Positions 8,393 through 16,482 of a stretch of DNA of 64,000 nucleotides are shown one piece after another. Position 1 is the stretch's first letter; every line of letters starts with the position of its first letter. A program made the position numbers and the translations under genes. This stretch comes from RYN-230 sp963770535. GTDB taxonomy: Bacteria; Actinomycetota; Actinomycetes; Streptosporangiales; Streptosporangiaceae. The DNA is taken from positions 186,001-250,000 of the forward strand of contig CAVYPZ010000007.1 of NCBI GenBank assembly GCA_963770535.1. Direction: 5' to 3'. Under the pieces are notes generated by a model, which saw only the letters and a program-made list of their open reading frames with translations, was not told the origin of the DNA and searched no databases.

Positions 8393-8545
8393 CTCGACTC
8401 CCGAGCTCGCTGCGGGGCAGACAGTTTTCTCCAACGGATATACCGCCCCTGATCCTCCGGCACCGTACTCAATCCCCGCCGCCGGGGCTATGAAAGCCCC
8501 CGCGGGGGCGCAAGTCCGGCCCTGTGCACAGCGTGCGCGCGGGCC

Positions 8546-8911
8546 TTACCCCCGGGTGGCGCGCGGGGCCTGCTCCTCCGGGCGCAGGCCCGCGCCCGGA
8601 CGGCCGCGGGCGTCCATGGGCCGGGCGGCGAGGACGGCCAGGTGGAGGGCTACCAGCGTGTCCTCCAGCTCGGGCAGGGTGCCGGTCATGCCCTGGCTGA
8701 GCTGCGCCCGGACCAGCTGGGCCGTCGCGCCGGCCAGTGCGTAATAGGCCAGGTAGGGAACGGCCGGCCATTCCGGGTGGTCGCGGCGTGCGCGTTCGTG
8801 CCAGGCCTGGTTCAGCCGGGCGAAGTTGTGCAGCCCGGCCTCGAGCCGCTGGACCGCCCGGGGCCCCGCGGCGGGCATGTCCAAGGCCATGGTGGAAGCC
8901 GAGCTGGCCAA
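8546..8911 (-). pseudogene. C-terminal fragment of a TetR-family regulator
   Basis: The frame encodes about 121 residues that look like a TetR ligand-binding domain: RAVQRLEAGLHNFARLNQAWHERAR, then VPYLAYYALAGATAQLVRAQLSQG and LEDTLVALHLAVLAA. The N-terminal helix-turn-helix is absent. Upstream, the DNA is fully occupied by the end of the topoisomerase gene, only 2 bases away. The nominal start is a TTG with no ribosome-binding site. The simplest reading is a deletion that removed the DNA-binding half, leaving a remnant; a small stand-alone ligand-binding protein is possible but less likely. Confidence 0.55.
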
Positions 8912-8913
8912 GC

Positions 8914-9987
8914 TCAGCCCCTGAACCCGGCGCCGCCCGGGGGGACGGCGCCGTCACCGGAGGAGGTCAGGAGCGCGGCGATCGCCGTCTCGGTCTCGGC
9001 GGGTGCGGGCAGGACCAGCGGCAGCGGGGGGATCCCGGGAAGTTCTCCCGCCGCCTCGTACCGATTGATCAGCCGGGGATCGATATAGGACGAGCGGGCC
9101 ACCGCCGGGGTGTCACCGAGCGCCCGCGCCACCTCCTGCACGCTGGCGGAGATGACGCGCTTACGGCCCTGCGGTGTCGCCGAGGACCCGGCGTTCGCCA
9201 GCACCAGCGCCATGAGCACGGTGGCGTTCCAGGTCCGGAACTCCTTGGCGGTGAAGTGGCCGCCAGCCTGCGCGGCTATGTAGGTACCCACGTCACGGGA
9301 GTGGAGCCGGTGCCAGGCGTCGTCGTGCTCGTAGCAGAACAGCTCCTCGTGGCCGTTGTCAGACTGGGCCAGGGCCCGGACAGTGGGCTGGATCACCCGG
9401 TCCGTGACGCAGATCGTCCGCTGCTTGCCCCACTTCGCGACGTAGTCGAACAGGATCCCGTCCCGTGTCACCCGCACGTGGCGCTTCTCCAGCGTCGTGG
9501 CGCCGTAGTGGTGGTCCAGCTCCGCGTACCTTTCGCTGCCGATGCGGAACAGGCCGAGGTCGATTAGCCGGACTACGCCGGCGGCGACCCGGTCGCGTTT
9601 CAGCCCGCGCCGCCTCAGGTCGTGCTGGGCCGCCTCCCGCAGTGCGGGCAGCGCGCTGGCGAAGCGCAGCATGTGCGCGAACTTCTGGGCATCACGCTCC
9701 TCCCGCCAGAGCTGGTGGTACAGGTACTGCAGGCGGCCCCGGCTGTCCATGCCGGTGGCCTGGATGTGACCCCGCGGATCCGGCGAGATCCAGACGTTCC
9801 CCCAGGCCGGGGGGATCCTGAGTGCGCGGATGCGGCGCAGTGTCCCGTCGTCTGTGATCTGCGCGCCCGACGGGCCGTAATACCGGAAGCCGCCGTCGGC
9901 CCGTGCACGGGTGATCCCGGGGGTGTGCGGGTCGCTGCGCACCAGCCCGGGCACCGCGGCCGCCAGCGGCGGCCCCTCGAGGCTCAT
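8914..9987 (-). CDS. Type IB DNA topoisomerase
   Basis: About 357 residues from ATG 9987 (a start at 9993 is equally open). The enzyme nicks one DNA strand through a 3'-phosphotyrosyl link and relaxes supercoils of either sign without ATP. The N-terminal domain has the bacterial/poxviral hallmark IPPAWGNVWISPDPRGHIQATGMDSRGR. The catalytic domain contains RIGSERYAELDHHYGATTLEKRHV, KWGKQRT, FTAKEFRTWNAT (247-258) and the nucleophile region ARSSYIDPRLI with Tyr303. Length is typical of bacterial TopIB. In actinobacteria it is an accessory enzyme. Its 3' end abuts the TetR remnant. An upstream acetyltransferase is divergent. Confidence 0.93.
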   Translation of the reverse strand: MSLEGPPLAAAVPGLVRSDPHTPGITRARADGGFRYYGPSGAQITDDGTLRRIRALRIPPAWGNVWISPDPRGHIQATGMDSRGRLQYLYHQLWREERDAQKFAHMLRFASALPALREAAQHDLRRRGLKRDRVAAGVVRLIDLGLFRIGSERYAELDHHYGATTLEKRHVRVTRDGILFDYVAKWGKQRTICVTDRVIQPTVRALAQSDNGHEELFCYEHDDAWHRLHSRDVGTYIAAQAGGHFTAKEFRTWNATVLMALVLANAGSSATPQGRKRVISASVQEVARALGDTPAVARSSYIDPRLINRYEAAGELPGIPPLPLVLPAPAETETAIAALLTSSGDGAVPPGGAGFRG

Positions 9988-10175
9988 GACCATCGAGGGT
10001 ATGCGCCGCTGCGCCCCGGGCGGATCAGGTCTGGAAACAAGCCGTCTCCTGGGGCCCGGACGGCCCGGGCAGCTCCGGGGAGACCGCTCAACTTTCCGGC
10101 CCTCCGTGTCGTGCAGCGCGGCGGCTGCGCGGGAATCGGATTGCCGTACCGCCTGCTGTCCGGTAGGAACATCGC

Positions 10176-10733
10176 ATGCTGCGCGGGGAAGTGGCCGGGT
10201 TGCGGGCCCGGGAAGACAGTGACATCGCGATCCTGCATGCGGAGCTGCACGACGACGTGACGACCAGGGTCCGGGCCGATACGCGGCCCTGGCGCCCGAT
10301 CCCGGCCTCCGGGGCCCAGTCCCCGTACCGGGTGACGGGCCGGGAGGAAGACAGTGCCACGTTCTCGGTGGTGCACCTGGCCAGCGGTGACCTGGCCGGT
10401 GAGGCGCTGCTGTGGGGTATCGATGTGCACAACCGCTCGGCCCATGTGGGCATCTCCCTGCGGCCGGGCTTCCGCGGCCGCGGGCTGGGCACCGACACCG
10501 TCCGGGTGCTGTGCGGGTACGGCTTTGCCATCCTCGGGCTGAACCGGCTCCAGGCGGAGACGCTGGCTGACAACGCCGCGATGATCGCGGCGGCCACCCG
10601 GGCGGGGTTCGTGCGGGAAGGCAGCCTGCGCCGCTCAGCGTGGGTCAACGGCCGGTTCGCCGACGAGGTCATCCTCGGCATGCTCGCCGCCGACTGGCAC
10701 CCGGCCCGGGGGGCAGCGCGCAGCGGCGGGTAG
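10176..10733 (+). CDS. GNAT-family N-acetyltransferase (RimJ/RimL-like)
   Basis: 185 residues. The GNAT fold is clear: an N-terminal LRAREDSDIAILHAEL, then VVHLASGDLAGEALLWGIDVHNRSAHVGISLRPGFRGRGLGTDTVRVLCGYGF, where RPGFRGRGLGT is the acetyl-CoA pyrophosphate loop (Q/RxxGxG/A). The following LNRLQAETLADNAAMIAAATRAGF is motif B. It probably transfers acetyl from acetyl-CoA to an amine such as an N-terminus or small metabolite; the acceptor is unknown. A TAGGAA hexamer at 10161-10166 lies a few bases upstream, in the position of a -10 for a leaderless or near-leaderless message. It converges with the GDPD gene 10 bases beyond its stop. Confidence 0.85.
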   Translation: MLRGEVAGLRAREDSDIAILHAELHDDVTTRVRADTRPWRPIPASGAQSPYRVTGREEDSATFSVVHLASGDLAGEALLWGIDVHNRSAHVGISLRPGFRGRGLGTDTVRVLCGYGFAILGLNRLQAETLADNAAMIAAATRAGFVREGSLRRSAWVNGRFADEVILGMLAADWHPARGAARSGG

Positions 10734-10743
10734 CAGCCGGCGG

Positions 10744-11505
10744 CTAGATCGTGGTGGCTGACTCGCCCAGCATCGCGGGGACGTCCTGCCCCAGCTCAGA
10801 GCGGCGGCAGGCGGCGTGGTCCGGGCGGTTGGTGATGAGGACGTCGATCCGCTGATCCAGGAGGAACTGGTCGATCAGCAGGTCATGGTCGACGGTCCAC
10901 ACCATGATGCCGATGCCGTTCCGGTGGCAGGTCCTGGCCACGCCGAGGCGCGCGAGCCGGTAGTTCACCGCCACCCAGTCAGCGCCGCAGGCCCGGACCC
11001 GGGAAAGCGGGAACAGCTCGCTGTGCCGCACGGCCGCCCACCGGCGGCGCGGTACCCCCCGGAGGCTGCGTCCCAGCGACAGCGCGGTCCGGACCCCCGG
11101 GAACGACTGCTTGATGGTGGCGACCGAGGAGTCTTCCAGGGTCGTGACGACGAAATTGCCTGGGCCCAGGATCGAGGAGGCCAGCTCCACGACCTCCCGC
11201 TCGTAGCCTGTTTCCTTCAGGTCGAGATGCCCGGCGAGGCGGCCGGCCAGAAGCGCCATCACCTCGTCCACGCGGGGGACGACGTACTGCAGGTGCCCGC
11301 AGAGTTCCTGGTATCCGAGATCCGCCACCCGCGGCCCGCCGCGGCCGGCGCGGCCATCGTGATAGACCACCAGGACATTATCGGCGGTCTTGCGGATATC
11401 GAACTCGGCGTACTCGGCGCTGCCGGACAGTGCGCCCGCATAGCTGGCGTAGGTAACTGGTTCCGCGTCTCGTGAGTGGTCACAGTGAGCGGAGATATGG
11501 ACCAC
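10744..11505 (-). CDS. Glycerophosphodiester phosphodiesterase-like protein with altered HR motif
   Basis: About 253 residues from GTG 11505, which has GGAGA 8-9 bases upstream; an open extension to 11634 looks non-coding. GDPD enzymes hydrolyse deacylated phospholipids to glycerol 3-phosphate and an alcohol in a TIM barrel. Visible motifs are an early His (HISAHCDHSR), EFDIRKTADNVLVVYHD carrying the metal-binding Glu and Asp and the second His, HLDLKE in the third strand, and IMVWTVD near the end. The family normally begins with HR; here the His is followed by Cys. That arginine binds the phosphate, so activity or specificity may differ. No signal peptide, hence cytoplasmic. Confidence 0.78.
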   Translation of the reverse strand: MVHISAHCDHSRDAEPVTYASYAGALSGSAEYAEFDIRKTADNVLVVYHDGRAGRGGPRVADLGYQELCGHLQYVVPRVDEVMALLAGRLAGHLDLKETGYEREVVELASSILGPGNFVVTTLEDSSVATIKQSFPGVRTALSLGRSLRGVPRRRWAAVRHSELFPLSRVRACGADWVAVNYRLARLGVARTCHRNGIGIMVWTVDHDLLIDQFLLDQRIDVLITNRPDHAACRRSELGQDVPAMLGESATTI

Positions 11506-11667
11506 GTCGCTGTCTCTCCGTTGACGGGCAATCAGCCTGCATTCCTTGATCAGCTCCCATCCTGGGCCGGGCAGGCGGCCGCGAGGTGAACCGCAGGCCT
11601 CCACCCGGAGGCTGTAACGGGAACCTCCGCACACGCCGCTGCCTGGCCTAACGCGGCCCCTCTCCGG

Positions 11668-12276
11668 CTAGGCCGTCGCGGGTTCGGCGCGGGACCGGCC
11701 GGTGGCGAGGGCTGCGTCGAGCAGGGCGGCGGCGGCCGTGCGGGCCGCCGCGGCTGAGGTGGGGTCGTGATCCAACCGCGCGGACTGCCCGCTGCCGTCG
11801 TAGAGCAGGTGGAGCTGGCGCGCCAGCCCCGGCGCGTCCGGCACGCCGGCCTCCTCGGCCAGGCGGGTGAACAGGGAGCGCACCCAGGCACGGTAACCCT
11901 CGGTGGCCTGCTCCACCAGGTCGCCAGGGTGGGATTCCGCGCTGGCCCGGGCGAACGCGCAGCCACGGTAAGTCCCCTCGGCGAACAGCTCGCCCTGGGC
12001 CCCGAACACGCCCAGCAGGCGCTCGCGCGGCGTGTCGTAGCGCTCGATGTACTGCGTGATCCGCTCGGCCATGTTCACATGCCGCGCTTCCAGGTAGGCG
12101 CGGATCAGCTCGTCCTTGCTGCCGAAAGTGTTGTAGAGCGACCCCTTGGCCACGCCGGCGCGCTCGATGACACGGTCGATGCCGACCGTGTGCACGCCTT
12201 CCGCGTAGAACAGCTCGTTGGCCGCGGCCAGCAGGCGCTCGCGTGCTGACGGCCTGGCCGCGTTCTTCACAGCCAT
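11668..12276 (-). CDS. TetR-family repressor of the adjacent MFS exporter
   Basis: About 202 residues. The start is ATG 12276 (MAVKNAARPSARERLL), 9 bases after GGAG; the ATG at 12285 touches that site. Residues 10-60 form the TetR helix-turn-helix (RLLAAANELFYAEGVHTVGIDRVIERAGVAKGSLYNTFGSKDELI). The rest is the ligand-binding helical domain with RGCAFARASAESHPGD, a pattern of the TetR_C_16/AcrR-like drug-responsive group. It lies immediately downstream of the MFS gene. A perfect palindrome (12291-12308) sits just in front of its start and the same motif lies in the MFS promoter, so it very likely represses both genes until a transported compound binds. Confidence 0.9.
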   Translation of the reverse strand: MAVKNAARPSARERLLAAANELFYAEGVHTVGIDRVIERAGVAKGSLYNTFGSKDELIRAYLEARHVNMAERITQYIERYDTPRERLLGVFGAQGELFAEGTYRGCAFARASAESHPGDLVEQATEGYRAWVRSLFTRLAEEAGVPDAPGLARQLHLLYDGSGQSARLDHDPTSAAAARTAAAALLDAALATGRSRAEPATA

Positions 12277-12290
12277 GTCGGTCATCTCCT

Positions 12291-12308
12291 CTAGACAGCT
12301 CTGTCTAG
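12291..12308. promoter_or_regulatory. TetR operator in front of the repressor gene
   Basis: CTAGACAGCTCTGTCTAG is a perfect inverted repeat (TAGACA, 4-base spacer, TGTCTA core). It lies 14 bases upstream of the repressor start and doubles as the last codons and stop of the MFS gene. The same half-sites recur at 13744-13782. Confidence 0.8.
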
Positions 12309-13721
12309 CTTATCGCCCGGGGCGGTCGCGGGGAACGTGGTCCGGCCGCGCAGCAGGCCGGGCAGCGCCAGCGCGGCGAGCAGGATGACTGCGCCGCCGT
12401 AGAACAGCGCGGTGCCGGTCAGCCCGCCGCCATGCACGATGACGAATCCGGCGACCACTGCGGGCACGCCGAGCCCCAGGTAAGACACGATGTAGAGCAG
12501 CGACAGCACCCCGGCGCGCTCGTGCGCCGCGGCCCGGGGGACGACGGTCCGGATGCCGCCCTGGAAGCCGCTGCCGAATCCGGCCCCGCTGATGGCGGTA
12601 CCGGCGAAGAACAGGGGCGCGGACGTGAGGCCCAGGCCCAGCATGGTGACGGCGGCCCCGGTGATCAGGCAGAAGATCCCGGTGAACATCACCGTGCGGG
12701 GACTCGCGGCGCGCAGCACGACGATGGCGATGACGGCCGCCGCGGTGAGCACGAACAGGCTGAGCCCGCCCAGCACCACATCCAGGGATCCGGTCAGCGC
12801 ATGCACCAGCGCGGGACCGAGCGCGCCATACAGGCCGCCCAGGGCCCACACCGCGAACAGCACCGGCGTGGCGGTGAGCACCGGGCCGCGCAGGGCGCGC
12901 GGCAGCCGGATCTCCGGCCGCAGCGACGCCAGTGCTCCCGGGGTGCGGGTCACCGTTTCCCGCAGCCTGGCCACCCCGGCGGCCTGGATCACGAAAACGC
13001 CCATCAGGGCCAGATAGATCAGGTGCGTGGGAGCAGGGAGGTAGCGGACGGCCAGCGCGGAGAGCAGCACCCCGGACCCGGTGCCCATGCCCGGGGCGAC
13101 CGCGTTGGCGAAGGTGCCCCGTTCGCGGTCCACGTCCAGCAGGCCCGCGCCGATCGCGCCGAGCGCCGCGCCAGTGGCCAGGCCCTGCACGACCCGCGCG
13201 ATGAGAAGTGCGGGAACCCCGCCGGCGGTGGCGAACACGAGCAGCGTGACGGCCTGGACCGCGAGCGCGGCCAGCAGCACTGGCCGGCGCCCGACGTGGT
13301 CAGAGAGCTTGCCCAGGGTCAGCAGGGACACGAGCACCGCCACGGCGTACACGCCGAACACGATCGTGGTGGTGATCGGGGTGAAGCCCCAGCGGGCCTG
13401 GTAGATCGCGTACAGGGGCGTCGGGGCGGCGGAGGCGGCCAGCAGGGCCACGATCAGCGACGCCAGCAGGATCAACGCAGGCCGTCCGGTCAGGCCCCGC
13501 GCCGGGGGGATGGTGACGGGTGCCTGTGGCCGCACCGTAGCGGGGCCGGGTGCGCTGACCGGGGCTGCGGTCACGGTCCCGCTGCGGAGACGGGCGGTAT
13601 CCCCGGGATGGGTACCGCTCCCGGCCCGGATGGCCCCCCGGGGACGGGTGGCGTCCCGGGGACGGGTGACCGCGGCCGGTGCGACGGCTGTGCGGCTCGT
13701 GGTGCCGCGCTGCTCGGTCAT
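12291..13721 (-). CDS. MFS efflux transporter
   Basis: About 476 residues from ATG 13721 with AGGA five bases upstream; the GTG at 13733 is a poorer start. After a 75-residue low-complexity Arg/Pro/Thr-rich cytoplasmic tail there are about 12 membrane segments, beginning ALILLASLIVALLAASAAP. Between TM2 and TM3 is the MFS motif GKLSDHVGRRPVLL, and the second half has the repeat topology. It belongs to the sugar/drug:proton antiporter type (AraJ/DHA1-like). With its own TetR repressor it resembles an inducible drug or metabolite exporter. The N-terminal tail is unusually long for the family. The substrate is unknown. Confidence 0.88.
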   Translation of the reverse strand: MTEQRGTTSRTAVAPAAVTRPRDATRPRGAIRAGSGTHPGDTARLRSGTVTAAPVSAPGPATVRPQAPVTIPPARGLTGRPALILLASLIVALLAASAAPTPLYAIYQARWGFTPITTTIVFGVYAVAVLVSLLTLGKLSDHVGRRPVLLAALAVQAVTLLVFATAGGVPALLIARVVQGLATGAALGAIGAGLLDVDRERGTFANAVAPGMGTGSGVLLSALAVRYLPAPTHLIYLALMGVFVIQAAGVARLRETVTRTPGALASLRPEIRLPRALRGPVLTATPVLFAVWALGGLYGALGPALVHALTGSLDVVLGGLSLFVLTAAAVIAIVVLRAASPRTVMFTGIFCLITGAAVTMLGLGLTSAPLFFAGTAISGAGFGSGFQGGIRTVVPRAAAHERAGVLSLLYIVSYLGLGVPAVVAGFVIVHGGGLTGTALFYGGAVILLAALALPGLLRGRTTFPATAPGDKLDRAV

Positions 13722-13743
13722 GGTGGTCCTCACGTCGATTGAG

Positions 13744-13782
13744 TAGACAGGTCTGTTCAGAGATAGTAGACAGACTTGTCTA
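13744..13782. promoter_or_regulatory. Two tandem TetR operators upstream of the MFS gene
   Basis: TAGACAGACTTGTCTA (13767-13782) is a perfect 6-4-6 inverted repeat. TAGACAGGTCTGTTCA (13744-13759) is an imperfect second copy, 23 bases away centre to centre. Both match the palindrome in front of the repressor gene. Confidence 0.8.
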
Positions 13783-13791
13783 ACCGGTCAA
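13763..13791 (-). promoter_or_regulatory. Sigma-70-type promoter of the MFS gene
   Basis: Read on the minus strand, TTGACC (13791-13786) and TACTAT (13768-13763) are separated by exactly 17 bases. The perfect operator lies inside the spacer, so bound repressor would block polymerase directly. Confidence 0.75.
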
Positions 13792-14248
13792 GGCCCGGAT
13801 CAGCTGGCGGACACCCGCGCGGTTTCGGGCAGAACTTATTGCCCATTTGCGGCCCCCATGACCTGCCGCTGGTTTCCGGGCTGAGCGGCACCGCGGGGAG
13901 GACCTCTCCCGGGCCCGGCCGCGCCGGAGCGCCCGATCCGCCCCGCTCGGCAGTGCGGGCACCGTAACCGCTGGTCAGAGGCGTGATTACCGGTGTCCGC
14001 GCACGACAGCGGGGTTCCTTCCTCAGCCCGCTGATGTTCGTGGCGGGCACGGAAAACCGTCCCCGCCGTCCCCGCCGGTGGTTCCACCACGATTGCGGTC
14101 CATTTAGGCCTATTTCGGCGTTTTCCTGCGCTGCCGTTCAGGTCCCAGTAAGTTCCGGCAGGACAGGCATTCCCCGTGCCACCTGGCGCCGCTCCCCCGC
14201 TGGCGCCCGTTCGCCGGGTGAACGCGACGTCTCGCGGACAGGAGTGGG
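13792..14248. other. Intergenic region before the Rpf-like gene
   Basis: A stretch of about 450 bases without a convincing gene. It must hold the promoter of the Rpf-like gene. Rpf genes in actinobacteria often carry a c-di-AMP (ydaO) riboswitch, so I looked for its conserved core but found only a short GGGTGAAC (14215-14222) and none of the other elements. The segment 14093-14135 is locally AT-richer and could be the promoter. No repeats were seen. Confidence 0.35.
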
Positions 14249-14911
14249 ATGCCCCCAGCACCCCGTCATTCCAGGCCCAGGACACCCAGGAAACGAGCCC
14301 TCCGGGTCGGCGTTCCGGTATTGGCCGCAGCAACGCTCGCAGGCGCAGCTGCGGCTTTCGTGTTTCTGTCGGGCGGATCGCCGGGAGCCGCCGCGGCGCG
14401 TCCTGCTCACGGCAGGATCTCGGTGACGAGTGCCGCGTCGAGCCTTACCAGCGACGACATGATGATCGACTCGCACCACGAGGTAGCCGCCCAGATTGTC
14501 CGCGACAACGTCCGGACCGTCCGGCGCAGGTACCTCGCCCACCTTGCCGCGGTCCGGCTCGCCCAGAAGAAGGCCGCCGCGAAGGCCGCCCAGGCCGCCC
14601 AGGCGGCCCAGCAGGCCGCCGCGCAGCCGGCCACGAGCCCCAGCCCGGCAGCCAGTCCCAGCAGCGGCGGCTCAGACCCAGCCCAATCCCCCCTCGGGGT
14701 CTGCATCCGTAACGCCGAGGAAGGCGGCAGCTACGCCTGGGGCCCGGGTAACGGCGGGGGCGCCTACCAGTTCCAGATCGGCACCTGGGAAAAGTACGGT
14801 GGTGCGGCCAGCGAGTTCGGTGTGGCCGGCGCGTCTTACCAGGACCAGATCTTCGACAACGCCATCAACGCCGGGGGCGCCTCGAACTGGACCGCCTACG
14901 ACGGCTGCTGA
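14249..14911 (+). CDS. Secreted Rpf-like transglycosylase-domain protein
   Basis: 220 residues from ATG 14249, with AGGAG four bases upstream. Residues 1-50 are an Arg-rich N-terminus and a hydrophobic stretch (VGVPVLAAATLAGAAAAFVFLSGG) acting as signal peptide or anchor. A helical Ala/Gln-rich linker (KKAAAKAAQAAQAAQQAAAQ) and a Pro/Ser segment follow. The last 70 residues are a lysozyme-fold domain: CIRNAEEGGSYAWGPGN, with the putative catalytic Glu, then GGAYQFQIGTWEKYGG, a conserved substrate-cleft segment. Resuscitation-promoting factors and related transglycosylases cleave peptidoglycan during growth resumption. The motif is usually RxxESGGN; here it is NAEEGGS, a moderate deviation. 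The final Cys may pair with the first. Confidence 0.85.
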   Translation: MPPAPRHSRPRTPRKRALRVGVPVLAAATLAGAAAAFVFLSGGSPGAAAARPAHGRISVTSAASSLTSDDMMIDSHHEVAAQIVRDNVRTVRRRYLAHLAAVRLAQKKAAAKAAQAAQAAQQAAAQPATSPSPAASPSSGGSDPAQSPLGVCIRNAEEGGSYAWGPGNGGGAYQFQIGTWEKYGGAASEFGVAGASYQDQIFDNAINAGGASNWTAYDGC

Positions 14912-15040
14912 CCGCGCTAACGCCCGTTCGGCGGCCGGCGGTCACCGCCGGGCTGGGGAACCGTCCACCTGGCTACGGTGGCCCGGACTGGCTGTGTGAT
15001 GCTGGCAGGACGCCAGATCACCGATCATGCTGGAGGGCCC

Positions 15041-15610
15041 GTGACCGTTCCGTCCAGGCCGGCCCGTGTCCCGGCCAGCGCCACGCCCGAGGGCGACGGG
15101 GTCGTCGCCGGGGACGGCCCGGTCCCCGTCGACGCGTACATCGACTTCCTGTGCCCGTTCTGCCGGCGTTTCGAGCTGTCGTCCGGGCCCACCCTGGCTG
15201 CCCTGGTGGCCAGCCACCGGATCACGCTCGCCTACCATCCGATGAACTTCCTCGACCAGGCCTCGACGACGCGCTACTCGACCCGGGCGGCCGCAGCGTC
15301 AGGCTGTGCCGCGGACCAGGGCCGGTTCGCCGACTACATGCACGAGCTGTTCGTGAACCAGCCGCCGGAGGGGAGTGCCGGGCTGAGCGACGCCCAGCTC
15401 ATTGCCCTCGGCCAGGACTCCGGGCTGGGGTCCGCCTTCGCCTCCTGCGTGACCGAAGGGCCCTACCTGGACTGGCCGTCTTACGTCACCGGCCGCGCCG
15501 TCACCGCGGGGGTAGAGGCGACCCCGACCGTCCTGGTCGCGGGGGTGGCGGTCGCGGCGGAGAGCGAGGCCATCGTGGTCGCGGTCGATCAGGCCGGCGC
15601 CCGGTCCTGA
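15041..15610 (+). CDS. DsbA-family thioredoxin-fold protein
   Basis: About 189 residues from GTG 15041, which has GGAGGG at 15032-15037; the frame remains open upstream to 14978 but without a good site. The active site is CPFC in VDAYIDFLCPFCRRFE, followed by the DsbA helical insertion and the cis-proline loop VEATPTVLVAGV near the end. There is no signal peptide with this start, so a cytoplasmic oxidoreductase or a membrane-independent DsbA-like protein is most likely. Many actinobacterial homologues are annotated as DsbA or protein-disulfide isomerase. It lies upstream of the fluoride locus on the same strand, but 250 bases away and probably in a separate unit. Confidence 0.82.
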   Translation: MTVPSRPARVPASATPEGDGVVAGDGPVPVDAYIDFLCPFCRRFELSSGPTLAALVASHRITLAYHPMNFLDQASTTRYSTRAAAASGCAADQGRFADYMHELFVNQPPEGSAGLSDAQLIALGQDSGLGSAFASCVTEGPYLDWPSYVTGRAVTAGVEATPTVLVAGVAVAAESEAIVVAVDQAGARS

Positions 15611-15706
15611 CCGCGCGGGCTCATCGCGGGAACTCGTAAAGCTCCCGCGCATCCCCCGGCGGCAGCCGGCGGGGTGATGGCCAGCTTCCACCCTTACGCC
15701 CGCTTT

Positions 15707-15722
15707 GCCCGGCCCGCCGGGC
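15707..15722 (+). terminator. Short GC hairpin downstream of the DsbA-like gene
   Basis: GCCCGGC and GCCGGGC form a 7-bp perfect stem with a 2-base loop, about 100 bases after the stop. There is no T-run. It is possibly a terminator insulating the fluoride operon. Confidence 0.3.
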
Positions 15723-15863
15723 AGCCGGCGGGAGCCCGGGGGAACCGCAGCCGCCTGGACCTTGGTCCGGTTCGCGGTCACAGGAGACCCGGGGCTGGGT
15801 ACCGGGCCCCATCGCCCGCCTGGCCGGTCCGGTACTCTGGTGATCGTCAGATGATGTCCTGAC

Positions 15864-15909
15864 GCGGAGATCGTAGCCTCCCGAATTGCTCCGGCTGATG
15901 GCTCTACTC
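15864..15909 (+). promoter_or_regulatory. Fluoride riboswitch (crcB motif)
   Basis: The RNA matches the crcB motif in order: GGAGAT (15866-15871), GTAG, CCTCC closing the first stem with GGAG, then GAATTGC, then the highly conserved GGCTGATGGCTCTAC ending at 15907. GTAG (15872-15875) can pair with CTAC (15904-15907), reproducing the outer helix, and GGAG pairs with CTCC. Fluoride binding normally allows expression of fluoride exporters. The two crcB genes start 30 bases downstream, which fits exactly. Confidence 0.88.
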
Positions 15910-15938
15910 AGACCGCTGCGCACGGGAGGCGTTGAGCG

Positions 15939-16472
15939 TTGCCCGACCCTACTCCCGATTCCGGGTCCGGTCCCAGGGGGCCATCTCACCCGTACCGGGC
16001 CGAGTCGGCCGCCACGAATCTGGCCGTCACCCCTGTCCTGGCCGCGGCCGCCCCGCGGCGCGCCACGCGGATAATGCCGCGGATCGACCGCCGCGAGGTC
16101 GCCGCCATCTTCGCGGGCGGCGCGCTCGGCACCCTGCTGCGGGCCGCGCTGGCCGAGGCGTTCCCGCACCCGGCGACGTCGTGGCCGTGGCCCACGTTCG
16201 TGGTCAACGTCGTGTCGGCCTTCCTCCTCGGCCACTTCGTCACCCGCCTGCAGGAACGGCTGCCGCTATCCAGTTACCGCCGGCCGCTGCTGGGCACCGG
16301 GCTGTGCGGCGGCCTGTCCACGTTCTCCACGATGCAGGTGGAGATCCTGAAGATGATCGACGCGCACGCCTGGGGCCTGGCCCTCGGCTACGCCGCGGCC
16401 AGCGTAGCGGCCGGATTGGCCGCGATGCACCTGGCGACCGCTCTCGTCCGGCGGGTCCGCGTGCTGCCGTGA
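15939..16472 (+). CDS. crcB: Fluoride channel subunit CrcB/Fluc (first copy)
   Basis: About 177 residues from TTG 15939, 9 bases after GGGAGG; an ATG at 16074 (MPRIDRREV) would give the family's normal ~130-residue length but has no ribosome-binding site. The CrcB core has four membrane helices: VAAIFAGGALGTLLRAALAE, TFVVNVVSAFLLGHFVTRL with the key Asn, a third with GLCGGLSTFSTMQVEIL (the TFST motif with the sodium and fluoride contacts), and GLALGYAAASVAAGLAAMHLAT. Fluc proteins are dimeric fluoride channels; actinobacteria often encode two different subunits. It is preceded by the fluoride riboswitch and followed 10 bases on by the second copy. Confidence 0.92.
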   Translation: MPDPTPDSGSGPRGPSHPYRAESAATNLAVTPVLAAAAPRRATRIMPRIDRREVAAIFAGGALGTLLRAALAEAFPHPATSWPWPTFVVNVVSAFLLGHFVTRLQERLPLSSYRRPLLGTGLCGGLSTFSTMQVEILKMIDAHAWGLALGYAAASVAAGLAAMHLATALVRRVRVLP

Positions 16473-16482
16473 GGAGGCCATC

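Noticed and set aside
13980..14248. Possible c-di-AMP (ydaO) riboswitch before the Rpf-like gene
   Set aside because: Only GGGTGAAC is shared with the consensus. The other conserved blocks are absent.
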